Assembly: GCF_003813865.1 (NCBI RefSeq)
Contig: NZ_RMVG01000015.1
Location: 1 to 64,000 of the forward strand
DNA: 64,000 bases
Source of the DNA: Candidatus Pantoea deserta
GTDB taxonomy: Bacteria; Pseudomonadota; Gammaproteobacteria; Enterobacterales; Enterobacteriaceae
Direction: 5' to 3'
The notes below the pieces were generated by a model. The model saw only the letters and a list, made by a program, of their open reading frames with translations, was not told the DNA's origin and ran no database searches. The translations under genes were made by a program, and so were the position numbers. The first letter of the stretch is position 1, and the number at the start of each line of letters is the position of its first letter. Positions 21,096 through 35,393 of this stretch are shown here, one piece after another.

Positions 21096-21719
21096 GTGAT
21101 CACAAAACTCACTTCGCTGCTTAAGGCAGCCGGTATTTCCCTCTCCGATCAACAAAAACAGCAGCTGGTTGCCTATGTCGGCCTGCTGGATAAATGGAAC
21201 AAGGCCTACAATCTGACGTCGGTGCGTGACCCGCAGCAGATGCTGGTGCGCCATATTCTCGACAGCATTGTCGTTGCGCCGCACCTGAAGGGCGAACGCT
21301 TTATCGACGTCGGCACCGGACCAGGGCTGCCGGGAATACCGCTCGCCATCGTAATGCCGCAGGCGCACTTTACGCTGCTCGACAGCCTGGGCAAGCGCGT
21401 GCGCTTTTTGCGTCAGGTTCAGCACGAGCTGGCGTTAAATAACATCACGCCGGTGCAGAGCAGGGTAGAGGCGTTTCCCTCTGAGCCGCCGTTCGACGGC
21501 GTGATTAGCCGCGCGTTTGCCTCGCTACAGGATATGGTGAACTGGTGCCATCATTTGCCCGCGGCAGACGGCGCGTTTTACGCCCTGAAGGGCGTGCGTC
21601 CGGATGACGAGATCGCCAGCCTGCCAGAGGGTTTCCGTCTGGTTTCGATCGAAGCGCTGAAGGTCCCTGAGCTGGATGGCGAACGTCATCTGGTCGTTAT
21701 TGCGCGCCAGCAGGCATAA
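21096..21719 (+). CDS. rsmG: 16S rRNA m7G527 methyltransferase RsmG (GidB)
   Basis: 207 residues, equal to E. coli RsmG. SAM-binding motif [10 protein letters not shown] (71-80). It methylates G527 of 16S rRNA; loss gives low-level streptomycin resistance in E. coli. Starts at GTG 21096, since the overlapping ATG just before it runs into TGA. 47 bp after mnmG, probably one transcript. Confidence 0.96.
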   Translation: MITKLTSLLKAAGISLSDQQKQQLVAYVGLLDKWNKAYNLTSVRDPQQMLVRHILDSIVVAPHLKGERFIDVGTGPGLPGIPLAIVMPQAHFTLLDSLGKRVRFLRQVQHELALNNITPVQSRVEAFPSEPPFDGVISRAFASLQDMVNWCHHLPAADGAFYALKGVRPDDEIASLPEGFRLVSIEALKVPELDGERHLVVIARQQA

Positions 21720-21720
21720 C

Positions 21721-21804
21721 ACCTTACAATCTAAGGGGTTTCATCGGTATTTGACTTAGCCTGAGCGCTGACTAAAAAATCGCCGATTGAAACCCTTGTA
21801 AGGT
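21721..21804. repeat. 84-nt inverted-repeat element after rsmG
   Basis: One base after the rsmG stop, ACCTTACAA (21721-21729) and GGGTTTCATCGG (21736-21747) face CCGA (21783-21786) and TGAAACCCTTGTAAGGT (21788-21804). This gives a 21-bp stem, broken only by a 6-nt bulge and one unpaired T, with a 35-nt loop. It is too long and lacks the T-tract of a simple terminator. It may be a small palindromic repeat or miniature mobile element; I do not recognise the family. Confidence 0.7.
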
Positions 21805-22300
21805 CACATTTTTAAGGCTGATAAGCCTGAAATAACGTTAACAAGCGCGGCGGAAATTATCCGAAAAATGCTGTTACATTTAACGTTTAATTCACATTTG
21901 TTTATCAGGAAGATCACTTATTAGTGAAACGAAGTGGCTACCGATAATCACGCTGGAAAATATATCAGGGTAATAACTCTGCGTGCGTAATATCACTTTA
22001 ACGAGGTTGGCTTACTCTGCGATGTCAATCGACTGTTTTTATCGAAATTACGCGCAGCTTAAGCTGGGCTACAGATTAAGCTTTTGATTAGGCTGAGATT
22101 AAGGGTAAAGGAATAACCTCTGCCATTGCTTGTCGGGAAATTTAGATAGCGCGCATTGTGTAGAATGTGATCTAAAGCACGCTTTAAAAGCCAGCCCGCC
22201 GCGAAATTTCAGCGGCATTCGCCGCTAATTTCCGCTGACAATCTTTGGAAAAATAGCCATTCGGAAAGAAATTTAAATAATTGTTCACCTTTTGGCTACT
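21805..22300. other. AT-rich non-coding region before the atp promoter
   Basis: About 500 bp with no convincing reading frame. It is rich in A/T and contains one CRP-like half site (TGTGATCTAAAGCACG, about 22168-22183). It separates the rsmG transcript from the atp promoter; otherwise I see nothing specific. Confidence 0.5.
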
Positions 22301-22306
22301 TACGGA

Positions 22307-22334
22307 TTGAAATCGCAGGTGCGGCCCGTATAAT
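22307..22334 (+). promoter_or_regulatory. atp operon promoter
   Basis: -35 TTGAAA (22307-22312), 16-bp spacer, -10 TATAAT (22329-22334). The surrounding sequence (TTTGGCTACTTA before, GCTTTTGCTGCTTGACTC after, TTATACGACACGCG in the leader) closely follows the E. coli atpI promoter region. Confidence 0.85.
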
Positions 22335-22426
22335 TTGCACGGCTTTTGCTGCTTGACTCGAGTGAGTAAAGGCAGTCTTATACGACACGCGACATACCCC
22401 TTATGGGGCAGGAGAGTATCAGCGCC

Positions 22427-23634
<1,208 letters not shown>

Positions 23635-23664
23635 TTTTTTTCTCAACACTAAGCGTTTAACTGA

Positions 23665-24002
<338 letters not shown>

Positions 24003-24034
24003 TAAGTTAACAACTTAATTAGAGGCATTGTGCT

Positions 24035-24505
24035 GTGAACATTAATGCAACAATCCTCGGCCAGGCCATCGCGTTCATCCTGTTTGTCGCGTTCTGCATG
24101 AAGTACGTATGGCCGCCGATTATGGCTGCCATCGAAAAGCGCCAGAAAGAAATTGCTGAAGGCCTTGCTTCTGCTGAACGCGCGAAGAAAGATTTGGATC
24201 TCGCGCAGGCTAATGCGACCGACCAGCTGAAAAAAGCTAAAGAGGAAGCTCAGGTCATTATCGAGCAGGCGAACAAACGCCGTACTCAGATTCTGGACGA
24301 AGCGAAAACTGAAGCTGAGAACGAACGTAACCGCATCGTGGCGCAGGCGCAGGCAGAGATTGACGCCGAGCGTAAACGTGCCCGCGAAGAGCTGCGTAAG
24401 CAAGTCGCGTTGCTGGCAATGGCTGGTGCCGAGAAGATCATCGAACGTTCCGTGGATGAAGCTGCTAACAGCGACATCGTTGATAAACTGGTCGCTGAAC
24501 TGTAA
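24035..24505 (+). CDS. atpF: ATP synthase Fo subunit b
   Basis: 156 residues, same as E. coli. One N-terminal membrane helix (about 5-25), then a long charged coiled coil (30-150) forming the peripheral stalk. GTG start, as in E. coli. Ends EL*, followed by an AGGAGGGAGG-like strong ribosome site for atpH. Confidence 0.97.
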   Translation: MNINATILGQAIAFILFVAFCMKYVWPPIMAAIEKRQKEIAEGLASAERAKKDLDLAQANATDQLKKAKEEAQVIIEQANKRRTQILDEAKTEAENERNRIVAQAQAEIDAERKRAREELRKQVALLAMAGAEKIIERSVDEAANSDIVDKLVAEL

Positions 24506-24519
24506 GGAGGGAGGGGCTG

Positions 24520-25053
24520 ATGTCTGAACTGATTACTGTAGCTCGCCCCTACGCCAAAGCAGCTTTTGACTTTGCTGTTGAGCATCAAAGCATTGAACGC
24601 TGGCAACAGATGCTGGCGTTCGCCGCGACTGTCGCGCGCAATGAGCAAATGGCCGATCTTCTCTCTGGCGCGCTGGCGCCGGAAGCGTTGTCGGCTTCTT
24701 TCATTGCCGTCTGCGGCGATCAATTAGATGAACACGGCCAGAACCTGATTAAGGTTATGGCTGAGAACGGACGTTTGACCGCGCTTCCGGCTGTACTGGA
24801 GCAGTTCATTCAACTGCGCGACGCCTATGAGGCGACGGCGGAAGTTGACGTGATTTCCGCCAGTACGCTGAGTGACAGCCAGCTGACTAACATCAGCGCC
24901 GCGATGGAAAAACGTCTGTCACGCAAAGTTAAGCTGAATTGCAAAATTGATAAGTCTGTCATGGCAGGCGTGATCATCCGTGCGGGTGATCTGGTGATTG
25001 ATGGCAGCGTGCGCGGCCGTCTTGAGCGTCTGGCAGACGCCTTGCAGTCTTAA
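24520..25053 (+). CDS. atpH: ATP synthase F1 subunit delta
   Basis: 177 residues, same as E. coli. It links the top of F1 to the b-dimer stalk. The N-terminal helical domain opens [15 protein letters not shown] and the C-terminus contains [18 protein letters not shown]. Overlaps nothing; 14 bp after atpF. Confidence 0.97.
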   Translation: MSELITVARPYAKAAFDFAVEHQSIERWQQMLAFAATVARNEQMADLLSGALAPEALSASFIAVCGDQLDEHGQNLIKVMAENGRLTALPAVLEQFIQLRDAYEATAEVDVISASTLSDSQLTNISAAMEKRLSRKVKLNCKIDKSVMAGVIIRAGDLVIDGSVRGRLERLADALQS

Positions 25054-25067
25054 GGGGACTGGAGCAT

Positions 25068-26609
<1,542 letters not shown>

Positions 26610-26661
26610 TGTCTGGCGGCTTGTCTGAAAAGGCAGGCCGCAAGGCTTTGAGGAGAAGCTA

Positions 26662-28955
<2,294 letters not shown>

Positions 28956-28979
28956 TAACGGTTTCCCGGGAGGACAGAT

Positions 28980-29399
28980 ATGGCTATGACTTATCACCTG
29001 GACGTCGTCAGCGCAGAGAAACAGCTGTTCTCTGGCCTGGTGCAGAAAATTCAGGTGTCAGGTAGCGAAGGCGAGCTGGGTATTTACCCTGGCCACGCCC
29101 CGCTGCTGACTGCCATCAAGCCTGGAATGATCCGTATCGTGAAGCAGCACGGCGAAGAGGAGTATATTTACCTCTCTGGCGGCGTGCTGGAAGTGCAGCC
29201 GGGCAGCACCACCGTTCTGGCCGATACCGCTATCCGCGGTACCGACCTTGACGAAGCGCTGGCGCTGGAAGCGAAACGCAAAGCAGAAGAGCATATCAAC
29301 AGCAGCCACGGCGACGTTGACTATGCTCAGGCCTCTGCGGAGCTGGCGAAAGCCATTGCTAAACTGCGCGTGATCGAGCTGACCAAAAAAGCGATGTAA
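28980..29399 (+). CDS. atpC: ATP synthase F1 subunit epsilon
   Basis: 139 residues, same as E. coli. N-terminal beta-sandwich with [26 protein letters not shown] core and a C-terminal helical hairpin that inhibits ATP hydrolysis. Last gene of the operon, followed by a strong terminator. Confidence 0.97.
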   Translation: MAMTYHLDVVSAEKQLFSGLVQKIQVSGSEGELGIYPGHAPLLTAIKPGMIRIVKQHGEEEYIYLSGGVLEVQPGSTTVLADTAIRGTDLDEALALEAKRKAEEHINSSHGDVDYAQASAELAKAIAKLRVIELTKKAM

Positions 29400-29420
29400 T
29401 CAGGCTTTATGCGTCATGAA

Positions 29421-29450
29421 ATGCCAGCCCATTGGGCTGGCATTTTTTTT
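29421..29450 (+). terminator. atp operon terminator
   Basis: ATGCCAGCCC ATT GGGCTGGCAT followed by eight T: a 10-bp perfect stem, tight loop and T-tract 20 bp after the atpC stop. Confidence 0.93.
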
Positions 29451-29559
29451 ATCTGCGCGTTAATACCGGCGCGCGCCTAATTTCGACCTGAGAAAAATGT
29501 AGTAATCTCAGGACTAAACCGTTTAACTTTCGCATGTCTAAAACACTGTCAGGATGGTT

Positions 29560-30930
29560 ATGTCTAACAGCGCAATGAGCGTGGTGATCCTTGCTGCCGG
29601 CAAGGGAACCCGTATGTATTCCGATCTGCCCAAAGTTCTGCACACCCTTGCAGGCAAACCCATGGTCCAGCACGTCATCGACGCCGCAACCGGTCTCGGC
29701 GCGAACCATATCCATCTGGTTTACGGCCACGGCGGCGATCGGCTTAAGGCCGTCCTGACCGAGCCGTCGCTTAACTGGGTATTACAGGCGGAGCAGCTGG
29801 GAACGGGCCATGCGATGCAGCAGGCGGCGCCCGCCTTCGCTGACGATGAAGACATCCTGATGCTCTACGGCGATGTGCCGCTTATCTCCCAGCAGACATT
29901 GCAGCGCCTGCGCGACGCCAGACCGCAGGGCGGCATCGGCCTGCTGACGGTGGTGCTGGATAATCCCAGCGGCTACGGGCGTATCATGCGTGAAAACGAC
30001 GCCATCGTCGGGATCGTGGAGCAGAAAGACGCCAGCCCGGAGCAGCTGAAAATTACGGAAATTAACACCGGCATTTTGATCGCCAACGGCGGCGATCTAA
30101 AACGCTGGCTGGCGCAGCTGACCAACAACAATGCGCAGGGCGAATACTACATCACCGATATTATCGCGCTGGCCCATCAGGAAGGGCGTCGCATCAATGC
30201 CGTCCATCCGGCGCGCGTCAGCGAAACCGACGGCGTCAACAACCGCCTACAGCTGGCCACGCTGGAGCGAGTTTATCAGAGCGAGCAGGCGGAAAAACTG
30301 CTGCTGGCAGGCGTGATGCTGCGCGACCCGGCACGCTTTGATCTGCGCGGCACGCTTAATCACGGACGCGATGTCGAGATCGACACCAATGTCATTATCG
30401 AAGGCGAAGTGACGCTGGGCAATCGCGTTAAAATCGGCGCGGGCTGCATCATTAAAAACAGCGTTATCGGCGACGACTGTGAAATCAGCCCCTATTCGGT
30501 GATCGAGCAGGCGAACCTCGCCGCCGACTGCACCGTCGGACCTTTCGCTCGCCTGCGTCCCGGCAGCGAGCTGGCGCAGGCCGCACATGTCGGCAACTTC
30601 GTCGAAATGAAAAAGGCGACGTTGGGCAAAGGCTCCAAGGCTGGACATCTTAGCTATCTCGGCGACGCGGAGATCGGCGCGAACGTCAATATCGGCGCGG
30701 GCACCATTACCTGCAACTATGACGGGGCCAACAAGTCGAAAACCCTTATCGGCGATAACGTCTTTGTGGGGTCGGACACGCAACTGGTGGCGCCGGTCAG
30801 CGTGGCGGCCGGCGCAACCATCGCGGCGGGCACCACGGTAATGCAGGACGTCACGGATGCCGTGCTGGTCTACAACCGCAAAGAGCAAAACAGCAAAGCG
30901 GGCTGGCAGCGTCCGGTGAAGAAAAAGTAA
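29560..30930 (+). CDS. glmU: Bifunctional GlmU: GlcN-1-P acetyltransferase / GlcNAc-1-P uridylyltransferase
   Basis: 456 residues, equal to E. coli. The N-terminal pyrophosphorylase domain has AAGKGTRM (12-19), and the C-terminal left-handed beta-helix acetyltransferase shows hexapeptide repeats from about 250. It makes UDP-GlcNAc for peptidoglycan and LPS. ATG 29560 is preferred to ATG 29554 because the AGGA ribosome site would overlap the earlier codon, and the resulting MSNSAMSVV matches the homologue length. Confidence 0.96.
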   Translation: MSNSAMSVVILAAGKGTRMYSDLPKVLHTLAGKPMVQHVIDAATGLGANHIHLVYGHGGDRLKAVLTEPSLNWVLQAEQLGTGHAMQQAAPAFADDEDILMLYGDVPLISQQTLQRLRDARPQGGIGLLTVVLDNPSGYGRIMRENDAIVGIVEQKDASPEQLKITEINTGILIANGGDLKRWLAQLTNNNAQGEYYITDIIALAHQEGRRINAVHPARVSETDGVNNRLQLATLERVYQSEQAEKLLLAGVMLRDPARFDLRGTLNHGRDVEIDTNVIIEGEVTLGNRVKIGAGCIIKNSVIGDDCEISPYSVIEQANLAADCTVGPFARLRPGSELAQAAHVGNFVEMKKATLGKGSKAGHLSYLGDAEIGANVNIGAGTITCNYDGANKSKTLIGDNVFVGSDTQLVAPVSVAAGATIAAGTTVMQDVTDAVLVYNRKEQNSKAGWQRPVKKK

Positions 30931-30934
30931 TTTT

Positions 30935-31076
30935 ACGGCCAGCCGCGTGCTGGCCGTCGCAGTAGCACAATAATAATCCCCACTCTCTACAAGGCTCGGG
31001 GAATCCGGCAAAGCCGGTTATCAGGTCGTATGACAACGCAAGATGGCCGAAAGCCATCAGGTCAGGAATAACATTT
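30935..31076 (+). promoter_or_regulatory. glmU-glmS leader with hairpins (probable GlmZ-responsive region)
   Basis: The 146-bp gap starts with a perfect stem ACGGCCAGC/GCTGGCCGT (30935-30943, 30949-30957) without T-tract, then a CCGGC/GCCGG hairpin (31005-31017). In E. coli this leader is cut by RNase E after glmU, and glmS translation is activated by sRNA GlmZ. The position and structured leader are seen here; GlmZ control is inferred. Confidence 0.5.
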
Positions 31077-32906
31077 ATGTGTGGAATTGTAGGTGCAGTA
31101 GCACAACGCGACATTGCAGAAATTCTGCTGGAAGGACTGCGTCGCCTTGAATATCGCGGATATGATTCGGCTGGTCTGGCCGTCGTCGATCGTCAGGGGC
31201 ACGTCACGCGCCTGCGGCGCGTCGGCAAGGTACAGATGCTGGCGGAAGCCGCAGAGCAGCAGCCGCTGATTGGCGGCACGGGCATCGCGCATACGCGCTG
31301 GGCAACCCATGGCGAACCGTCGGAAGCCAATGCGCATCCGCACGTCTCTGAGCACATTATCGTGGTGCACAACGGCATTATTGAAAACCACGAACCGCTG
31401 CGTGAGACGCTGATAGCGCGTGGTTATCGCTTTGCCTCTGAGACCGATACCGAAGTGGTCGCGCATCTGGTGCATTGGGAGCAGAAACAGGGCGGATCGC
31501 TGCGCGAAGTGGTGCTGCGCGTCATCCCTCAACTGCGCGGCGCCTATGGCATGGTGATCATGGACAGCCGCGATCCGTCGCTGCTGGTGGCCGCCCGCTC
31601 AGGTAGCCCGCTGGTGATTGGCCGTGGCGTTGGCGAAAACTTTATTGCCTCCGATCAGCTGGCGCTGCTGCCGGTAACGCGTCGCTTTATCTATCTGGAA
31701 GAGGGCGACATCGCCGAAATCAGCCGCCGCGAGGTCACCATCGTCGATCGCGACGGCAAGGCGGTGCATCGCGCTGAAATTGAATCCAGCGTGCAGTACG
31801 ACGCGGGCGACAAAGGCGTTTACCGCCACTACATGCAGAAAGAGATTTACGAACAGCCAATGGCGATTAAAAACACCCTGACCGGTCGTTTTAGCCATGG
31901 CGAAGTGGATCTCAGCGAGCTGGGTCCGAATGCGGAAGCGCTGCTGAGCCAGGTCGAGCATATCCAGATCATCGCCTGCGGCACCTCGTACAATTCAGGC
32001 ATGGTGGCGCGCTACTGGTTTGAATCGCTGGCGAATATCCCCTGCGACGTGGAGATCGCTTCCGAGTTTCGCTATCGCAAATCCGCCGTACGTAAAAACA
32101 GCCTGCTGATCACCCTGTCCCAGTCTGGCGAAACCGCCGATACGCTGGCGGCGCTGCGTCTTTCCAAAGAGCTGGGCTATCTGGGTTCGCTGGCGATCTG
32201 CAACGTGGCCGGTTCGTCGCTGGTGCGCGAGTCGGATCTGGCGCTGATGACCAAAGCCGGCACGGAGATCGGCGTCGCCTCGACCAAAGCCTTCACAACG
32301 CAGCTGACCGTACTGCTGATGCTGGTGGCGAAACTGGGCCGCCTGCGCGGCATGTCGGCAGAGATCGAACACGACATCGTTCATGGCCTTCAGGCGCTGC
32401 CGAGCCGTATTGAGCAGATGCTGGCGCAGGACAAGCGCATTGAGCTGCTGGCGGAAGACTTCTCCGACAAGCATCACGCGCTGTTCCTCGGACGCGGCGA
32501 TCAGTATCCGATCGCGATGGAGGGCGCGCTTAAGCTCAAAGAGATCTCCTATATTCACGCTGAAGCCTATGCGGCTGGCGAGCTGAAGCACGGCCCGCTG
32601 GCGCTGATTGATGCCGACATGCCGGTCATCGTCGTCGCGCCGAACAACGAACTGCTGGAAAAGCTGAAGTCGAATATTGAAGAGGTGCGCGCGCGCGGCG
32701 GCTTGCTGTACGTGTTTGCCGATCAGGATGCGGGTTTTAACGACAGCGACGGCATGAAGATTATCTCGCTGCCGCATGTGGAAGAGGTGATTGCGCCGAT
32801 CTTCTACACCGTGCCGCTTCAGCTGCTCTCCTATCACGTTGCGCTGATTAAAGGCACCGACGTCGATCAGCCGCGAAACCTGGCGAAATCGGTGACGGTG
32901 GAATAA
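31077..32906 (+). CDS. glmS: Glutamine:fructose-6-phosphate aminotransferase GlmS
   Basis: 609 residues, equal to E. coli. N-terminal Ntn glutaminase with nucleophile C2 (MCGIVGAV) and two SIS sugar-isomerase domains (about 290-460, 460-609), ending [10 protein letters not shown]. First committed step of amino-sugar synthesis. Its 3' end is also the target site of Tn7-type elements. Confidence 0.97.
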   Translation: MCGIVGAVAQRDIAEILLEGLRRLEYRGYDSAGLAVVDRQGHVTRLRRVGKVQMLAEAAEQQPLIGGTGIAHTRWATHGEPSEANAHPHVSEHIIVVHNGIIENHEPLRETLIARGYRFASETDTEVVAHLVHWEQKQGGSLREVVLRVIPQLRGAYGMVIMDSRDPSLLVAARSGSPLVIGRGVGENFIASDQLALLPVTRRFIYLEEGDIAEISRREVTIVDRDGKAVHRAEIESSVQYDAGDKGVYRHYMQKEIYEQPMAIKNTLTGRFSHGEVDLSELGPNAEALLSQVEHIQIIACGTSYNSGMVARYWFESLANIPCDVEIASEFRYRKSAVRKNSLLITLSQSGETADTLAALRLSKELGYLGSLAICNVAGSSLVRESDLALMTKAGTEIGVASTKAFTTQLTVLLMLVAKLGRLRGMSAEIEHDIVHGLQALPSRIEQMLAQDKRIELLAEDFSDKHHALFLGRGDQYPIAMEGALKLKEISYIHAEAYAAGELKHGPLALIDADMPVIVVAPNNELLEKLKSNIEEVRARGGLLYVFADQDAGFNDSDGMKIISLPHVEEVIAPIFYTVPLQLLSYHVALIKGTDVDQPRNLAKSVTVE

Positions 32907-32932
32907 CAGAGCTTCGCTGGATTAATTAGCAA
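32871..32932 (+). other. attTn7-type attachment region at the glmS 3' end
   Basis: The last codons of glmS (CGAAACCTGGCGAAATCGG and on to the stop) keep the pattern recognised by TnsD of Tn7. Insertion would fall about 25 bp past the stop, near 32931. No Tn7 ends or tns genes are visible, so the site looks empty at present. The DNA downstream is nevertheless an accessory island. Confidence 0.55.
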
Positions 32933-32936
32933 CAGA

Positions 32937-32972
32937 CCCGGTAATTTTCAGGTGAAATTACCGGGTTTTTTA
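32937..32972 (+). terminator. glmS terminator
   Basis: CCCGGTAATTT pairs with AAATTACCGGG around a TCAGGTG loop and is followed by six T, 31 bp after the glmS stop. Confidence 0.93.
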
Positions 32973-32980
32973 TTTGATAA

Positions 32981-33621
32981 AGCGGCGGGCCTGCCGGTGG
33001 CCTTGCAGGTGACAGTACGGCGAGCGCGGTAGCCGGGGCGCAGGCCGGGAAGAATGCGGTTGAGAATCACTCCTTGCCTGGTGACCAGGCGGGGCAACGG
33101 CGAAACAAGCAGCTGAATCCCTTAAGAATCAGATCAGGGAAAAGCTGGGTGAGGGTACAACCTCTGCCATCGCCAGGCGGACAGCATTAAGGCGTTGATG
33201 AGCAGCGATACCTGGTCTGCGGTAGCTGATACGATCAAACAGGCATCCGAAGGGAATCAGGCAGAGCTGGAAGCCACTGGTGGGATGCTGGCCGGAATAT
33301 ATGACCGGGCAAGAAAGCGCCACATGTTCCAGATGCCGGGGCTGTCGGGAATATGAAAAAATTCCTTGCCAATTATGGCCTGGCACTCAGATTAAGAATG
33401 GCGCACAAAAACGTTGCCAAATATAGCAAGGTCAGAGTATTTACAACGCAAACAGTAATACTGGCGAAGTGATAAAGAAAGGTGATCAATTTTATCTTAA
33501 TGGATAACATAAAAATCATCTTGAACTGTTTGACAGTAAAGGGAAATTTAAAGTGTTGTTAAATCTGGGTGGGGCTATTAATAAGTCCAGGACTGAAGCA
33601 GCGAAGGGCAGGAAAAGGTAA
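32981..33621 (+). pseudogene. Degraded CdiA C-terminal fragment (pretoxin plus toxin end)
   Basis: No single frame is open, but pieces in successive frames read as one CdiA/contact-dependent-inhibition effector tail. Piece 1 (32981-33120) has AVAGAQAGKNAVENHSLPG, the pretoxin VENN region with VENN changed to VENH. Piece 2 (33124-33177) reads KNQIREKLGEGTTSAIA. Piece 3 (33174-33353) reads SDTWSAVADTIKQASEGNQ. Piece 4 (33305-33379) has PGKKAPHVPDAGAVGNMKKF. Piece 5 (33388-33621) has GEVIKKGDQFYLNG, HLELFDSKGKFKVLLNL and NKSRTEAAKGRKR before TAA. At least four frameshifts and in-frame stops at 33302, 33424 and 33505 break it. No N-terminal cdiA or cdiB is present. Composition becomes A/T-rich from about 33360. 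The toxin family is not certain. Confidence 0.8.
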
Positions 33622-34163
33622 TGCGACAACTGGCAGTGAGTGATAAGAAGTTGCGAGGGATTCCACGCAGGCTACGATCATTAAAAAAGTGGTCTGAATC
33701 TTATATATCTAACTTTCCAACAATTGCCGATGAAGACTACTCTTATGGTTATTGGAATGTCAAAATACCTGTGCATTTTTCATTAGTTCAGGGGAAACAG
33801 ACTAGTCGTAACATTCAGTCATATTGTGCACAAATGTTGATAAACGCCGCATACGATCTTTATCAGTCTAAACCTGCTGATAAAGATGAGATAAGAGTTA
33901 CTTGCAGTATTGTTCTGCCGGACATGTTTTCTAGTGAGCTGTGCTTGTTTACTTCTGAGGAGTATTTCAACATGCACACACAGCCAGGAAATAATATTTT
34001 TGGACAGTTAAGTTTGTTACATGGACGAAGCCTGGTAAAGGATTTTAATTTGGAATTGCCGAAAGGTTTTGCAGAATCAGGAATATTAAGAGCCTGCGAA
34101 AATGATGAGGGCGAGATTTATCTTTCTGAGCACTGGTATATTGGTGAGGTAAATAAAAAGTGA
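33621..34163 (+). CDS. Putative immunity protein to the CdiA toxin fragment (DUF3916-like)
   Basis: 180 residues, soluble, no signal peptide or membrane segment. The opening KKLRGIPRRLRSLKKWSESY and the block WNVKIPVHFSLVQGKQTSRN resemble, from memory, the uncharacterised DUF3916 family. Its ATG shares one base with the TAA that ends the toxin remnant (TAATG, 33619-33623), the coupled arrangement usual for cdiA-CT/cdiI pairs. It is complete while the toxin is broken, which suggests retention for protection. Low G+C and codon use unlike glmS or pst indicate transfer. Immunity function is inferred from position; a terminator follows at 34188. Confidence 0.7.
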   Translation: MRQLAVSDKKLRGIPRRLRSLKKWSESYISNFPTIADEDYSYGYWNVKIPVHFSLVQGKQTSRNIQSYCAQMLINAAYDLYQSKPADKDEIRVTCSIVLPDMFSSELCLFTSEEYFNMHTQPGNNIFGQLSLLHGRSLVKDFNLELPKGFAESGILRACENDEGEIYLSEHWYIGEVNKK

Positions 34164-34187
34164 AATTTTATTGTTGATAAAAGCATT

Positions 34188-34212
34188 CCAGTCCTTAGCG
34201 GCTGGGGTTTTT
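34188..34212 (+). terminator. Terminator after the immunity-like gene
   Basis: CCAGTC pairs with GGCTGG (one T-G wobble) around CTTAGC and runs into GGTTTTT, 25 bp after the stop at 34163. Confidence 0.6.
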
Positions 34213-34325
34213 ACTTTAACAGTGTGGCCGGGGTTATTATGCGCGCTACTCAGCAAGGGCAGGGCAAAGCGCCAGGCTCACTTCAGCGTTAATAAGCACG
34301 ATCACAAAAATCAAGGACAGAGACG

Positions 34326-35135
34326 ATGGACTGGACGCACATTTTCCTGGCTGGCTATATCGGGGCTGTGCTTACAGCGATTGCCGCATCGCTGCGCAAA
34401 AAGGGGTGGATCGGACGAGGCGGCGCGATCGCGCTAGCGCTGGCAGGGATCGTTGGCTGGAACATTATTGACGTCCATTATTTAAATCGCTCAGCTAAAC
34501 AAAATACAGAGCAAAAGATTGATGCGGCCATAGCAGGCATGCCCATTTATCAGGTCCTCAAAGAGCAGGAACCGCAAAAGTTTCAGCAGATCCGTGCTCA
34601 GGTACTGGCCATGCTTAAGGCAGGCCAGAGCGAACAGCAGGTTATCGACGCTATCCAGCCGCAAATATTAGCCATACAGAAAAGTCGGATAGCCTTTGCG
34701 CCAGACGAGCAGGTGGTGGCGGTTATGCAAGCCAGTGTTGCACAGATTGCGGCAGTGCAAAAATACAGCGACGACGCCTGTTACCGCTTCCTTTTTCCTG
34801 CGGTCAAAGGGGGAATAAACCCCACAAACATTCTCCCTCAATCGATTCTTTTACAGCGAATAGAGGCTGACGTGGCGATGATGCGCTCCGCTTATGGACC
34901 CAACCGGCATATCATCACCAGTGAAGAACGACAAATCGCGCAGCGAAATGCGCAACGGCTGGTACAGAGCATGACGCCGCAGTACGGGCAGCATCTGCAA
35001 ATCTTAAGCGACCCGCGCAAAGGAATCGGCAATGAAAAAATCGCCTGTGAAATTTATAAAGCGTTGTGGAGCAACGTGCTTTCCTTACCCAAAAGCGAAG
35101 CCGCAGGATTTATCCGTATGGCGCTGGCGGACTAA
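34326..35135 (+). CDS. Unrecognised membrane-anchored protein
   Basis: 269 residues; I do not recognise the family. Two hydrophobic segments lie at the N-terminus (about 4-22 and 33-52), separated by RKKGWIGRGG, with a long hydrophilic, mostly helical C-terminal part (about 55-269) containing two cysteines (CYRFLF region and KIACEIYKAL). It is glutamine-rich in the middle. ATG is preceded by AAGGACAGAG. It lies alone between the immunity-like gene and the pho boxes, in the accessory island, so it may have arrived with the CDI remnant. It is long, has bacterial-looking codon use and no competing frame, so it is probably real. Confidence 0.65.
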   Translation: MDWTHIFLAGYIGAVLTAIAASLRKKGWIGRGGAIALALAGIVGWNIIDVHYLNRSAKQNTEQKIDAAIAGMPIYQVLKEQEPQKFQQIRAQVLAMLKAGQSEQQVIDAIQPQILAIQKSRIAFAPDEQVVAVMQASVAQIAAVQKYSDDACYRFLFPAVKGGINPTNILPQSILLQRIEADVAMMRSAYGPNRHIITSEERQIAQRNAQRLVQSMTPQYGQHLQILSDPRKGIGNEKIACEIYKALWSNVLSLPKSEAAGFIRMALAD

Positions 35136-35266
35136 GACGCCAGCCGTTACAGGCTGTAGTGAGGCGGAGCTGAGAAGCGCGTGAAGGCTGAGGAAGGATA
35201 AAAACCAGTCTCTGTTACCTGTATACAGCCGCCAGCCGCAATTCTCGCCTTCTTACACAGCTTCCT

Positions 35267-35320
35267 GCTGTCATAAATCTGTCACATTTCCTACATTTCA
35301 CTGTCATCAAACTGTCCTAT
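35267..35320 (+). promoter_or_regulatory. Two pho boxes in the pstS promoter
   Basis: CTGTCATAAATCTGTCAC (35268-35285) fits the PhoB consensus of 7-bp repeats with 4-bp spacers. A second box CTGTCATCAAACTGTCCT (35301-35318) starts 33 bp, three helical turns, further on. The start of pstS transcription should lie shortly after. Phosphate starvation should induce the operon through PhoB. Confidence 0.9.
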
Positions 35321-35393
35321 TTTGCCTCCAGCAGCAATCACTGACTCCAACTACAACGGCTTCAAGCCTGAGATAAACTCCCCTGGAGGGAAC

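Noticed and set aside
32978-33200. Possible insertion sequence or CRISPR in the glmS-pstS island
   Set aside because: No terminal inverted repeats, transposase fragments or regularly spaced direct repeats are visible.
33129-33386. An 85-residue minus-strand open frame over the CdiA remnant
   Set aside because: The plus-strand pieces match a known toxin architecture in order; the antisense frame has no start signal and no recognisable content.
34171-34437. An 88-residue open frame ahead of the unknown membrane gene
   Set aside because: It overlaps the terminator of the immunity-like gene and the better-supported gene at 34326, has no ribosome site and gives a composition unlike a real protein.
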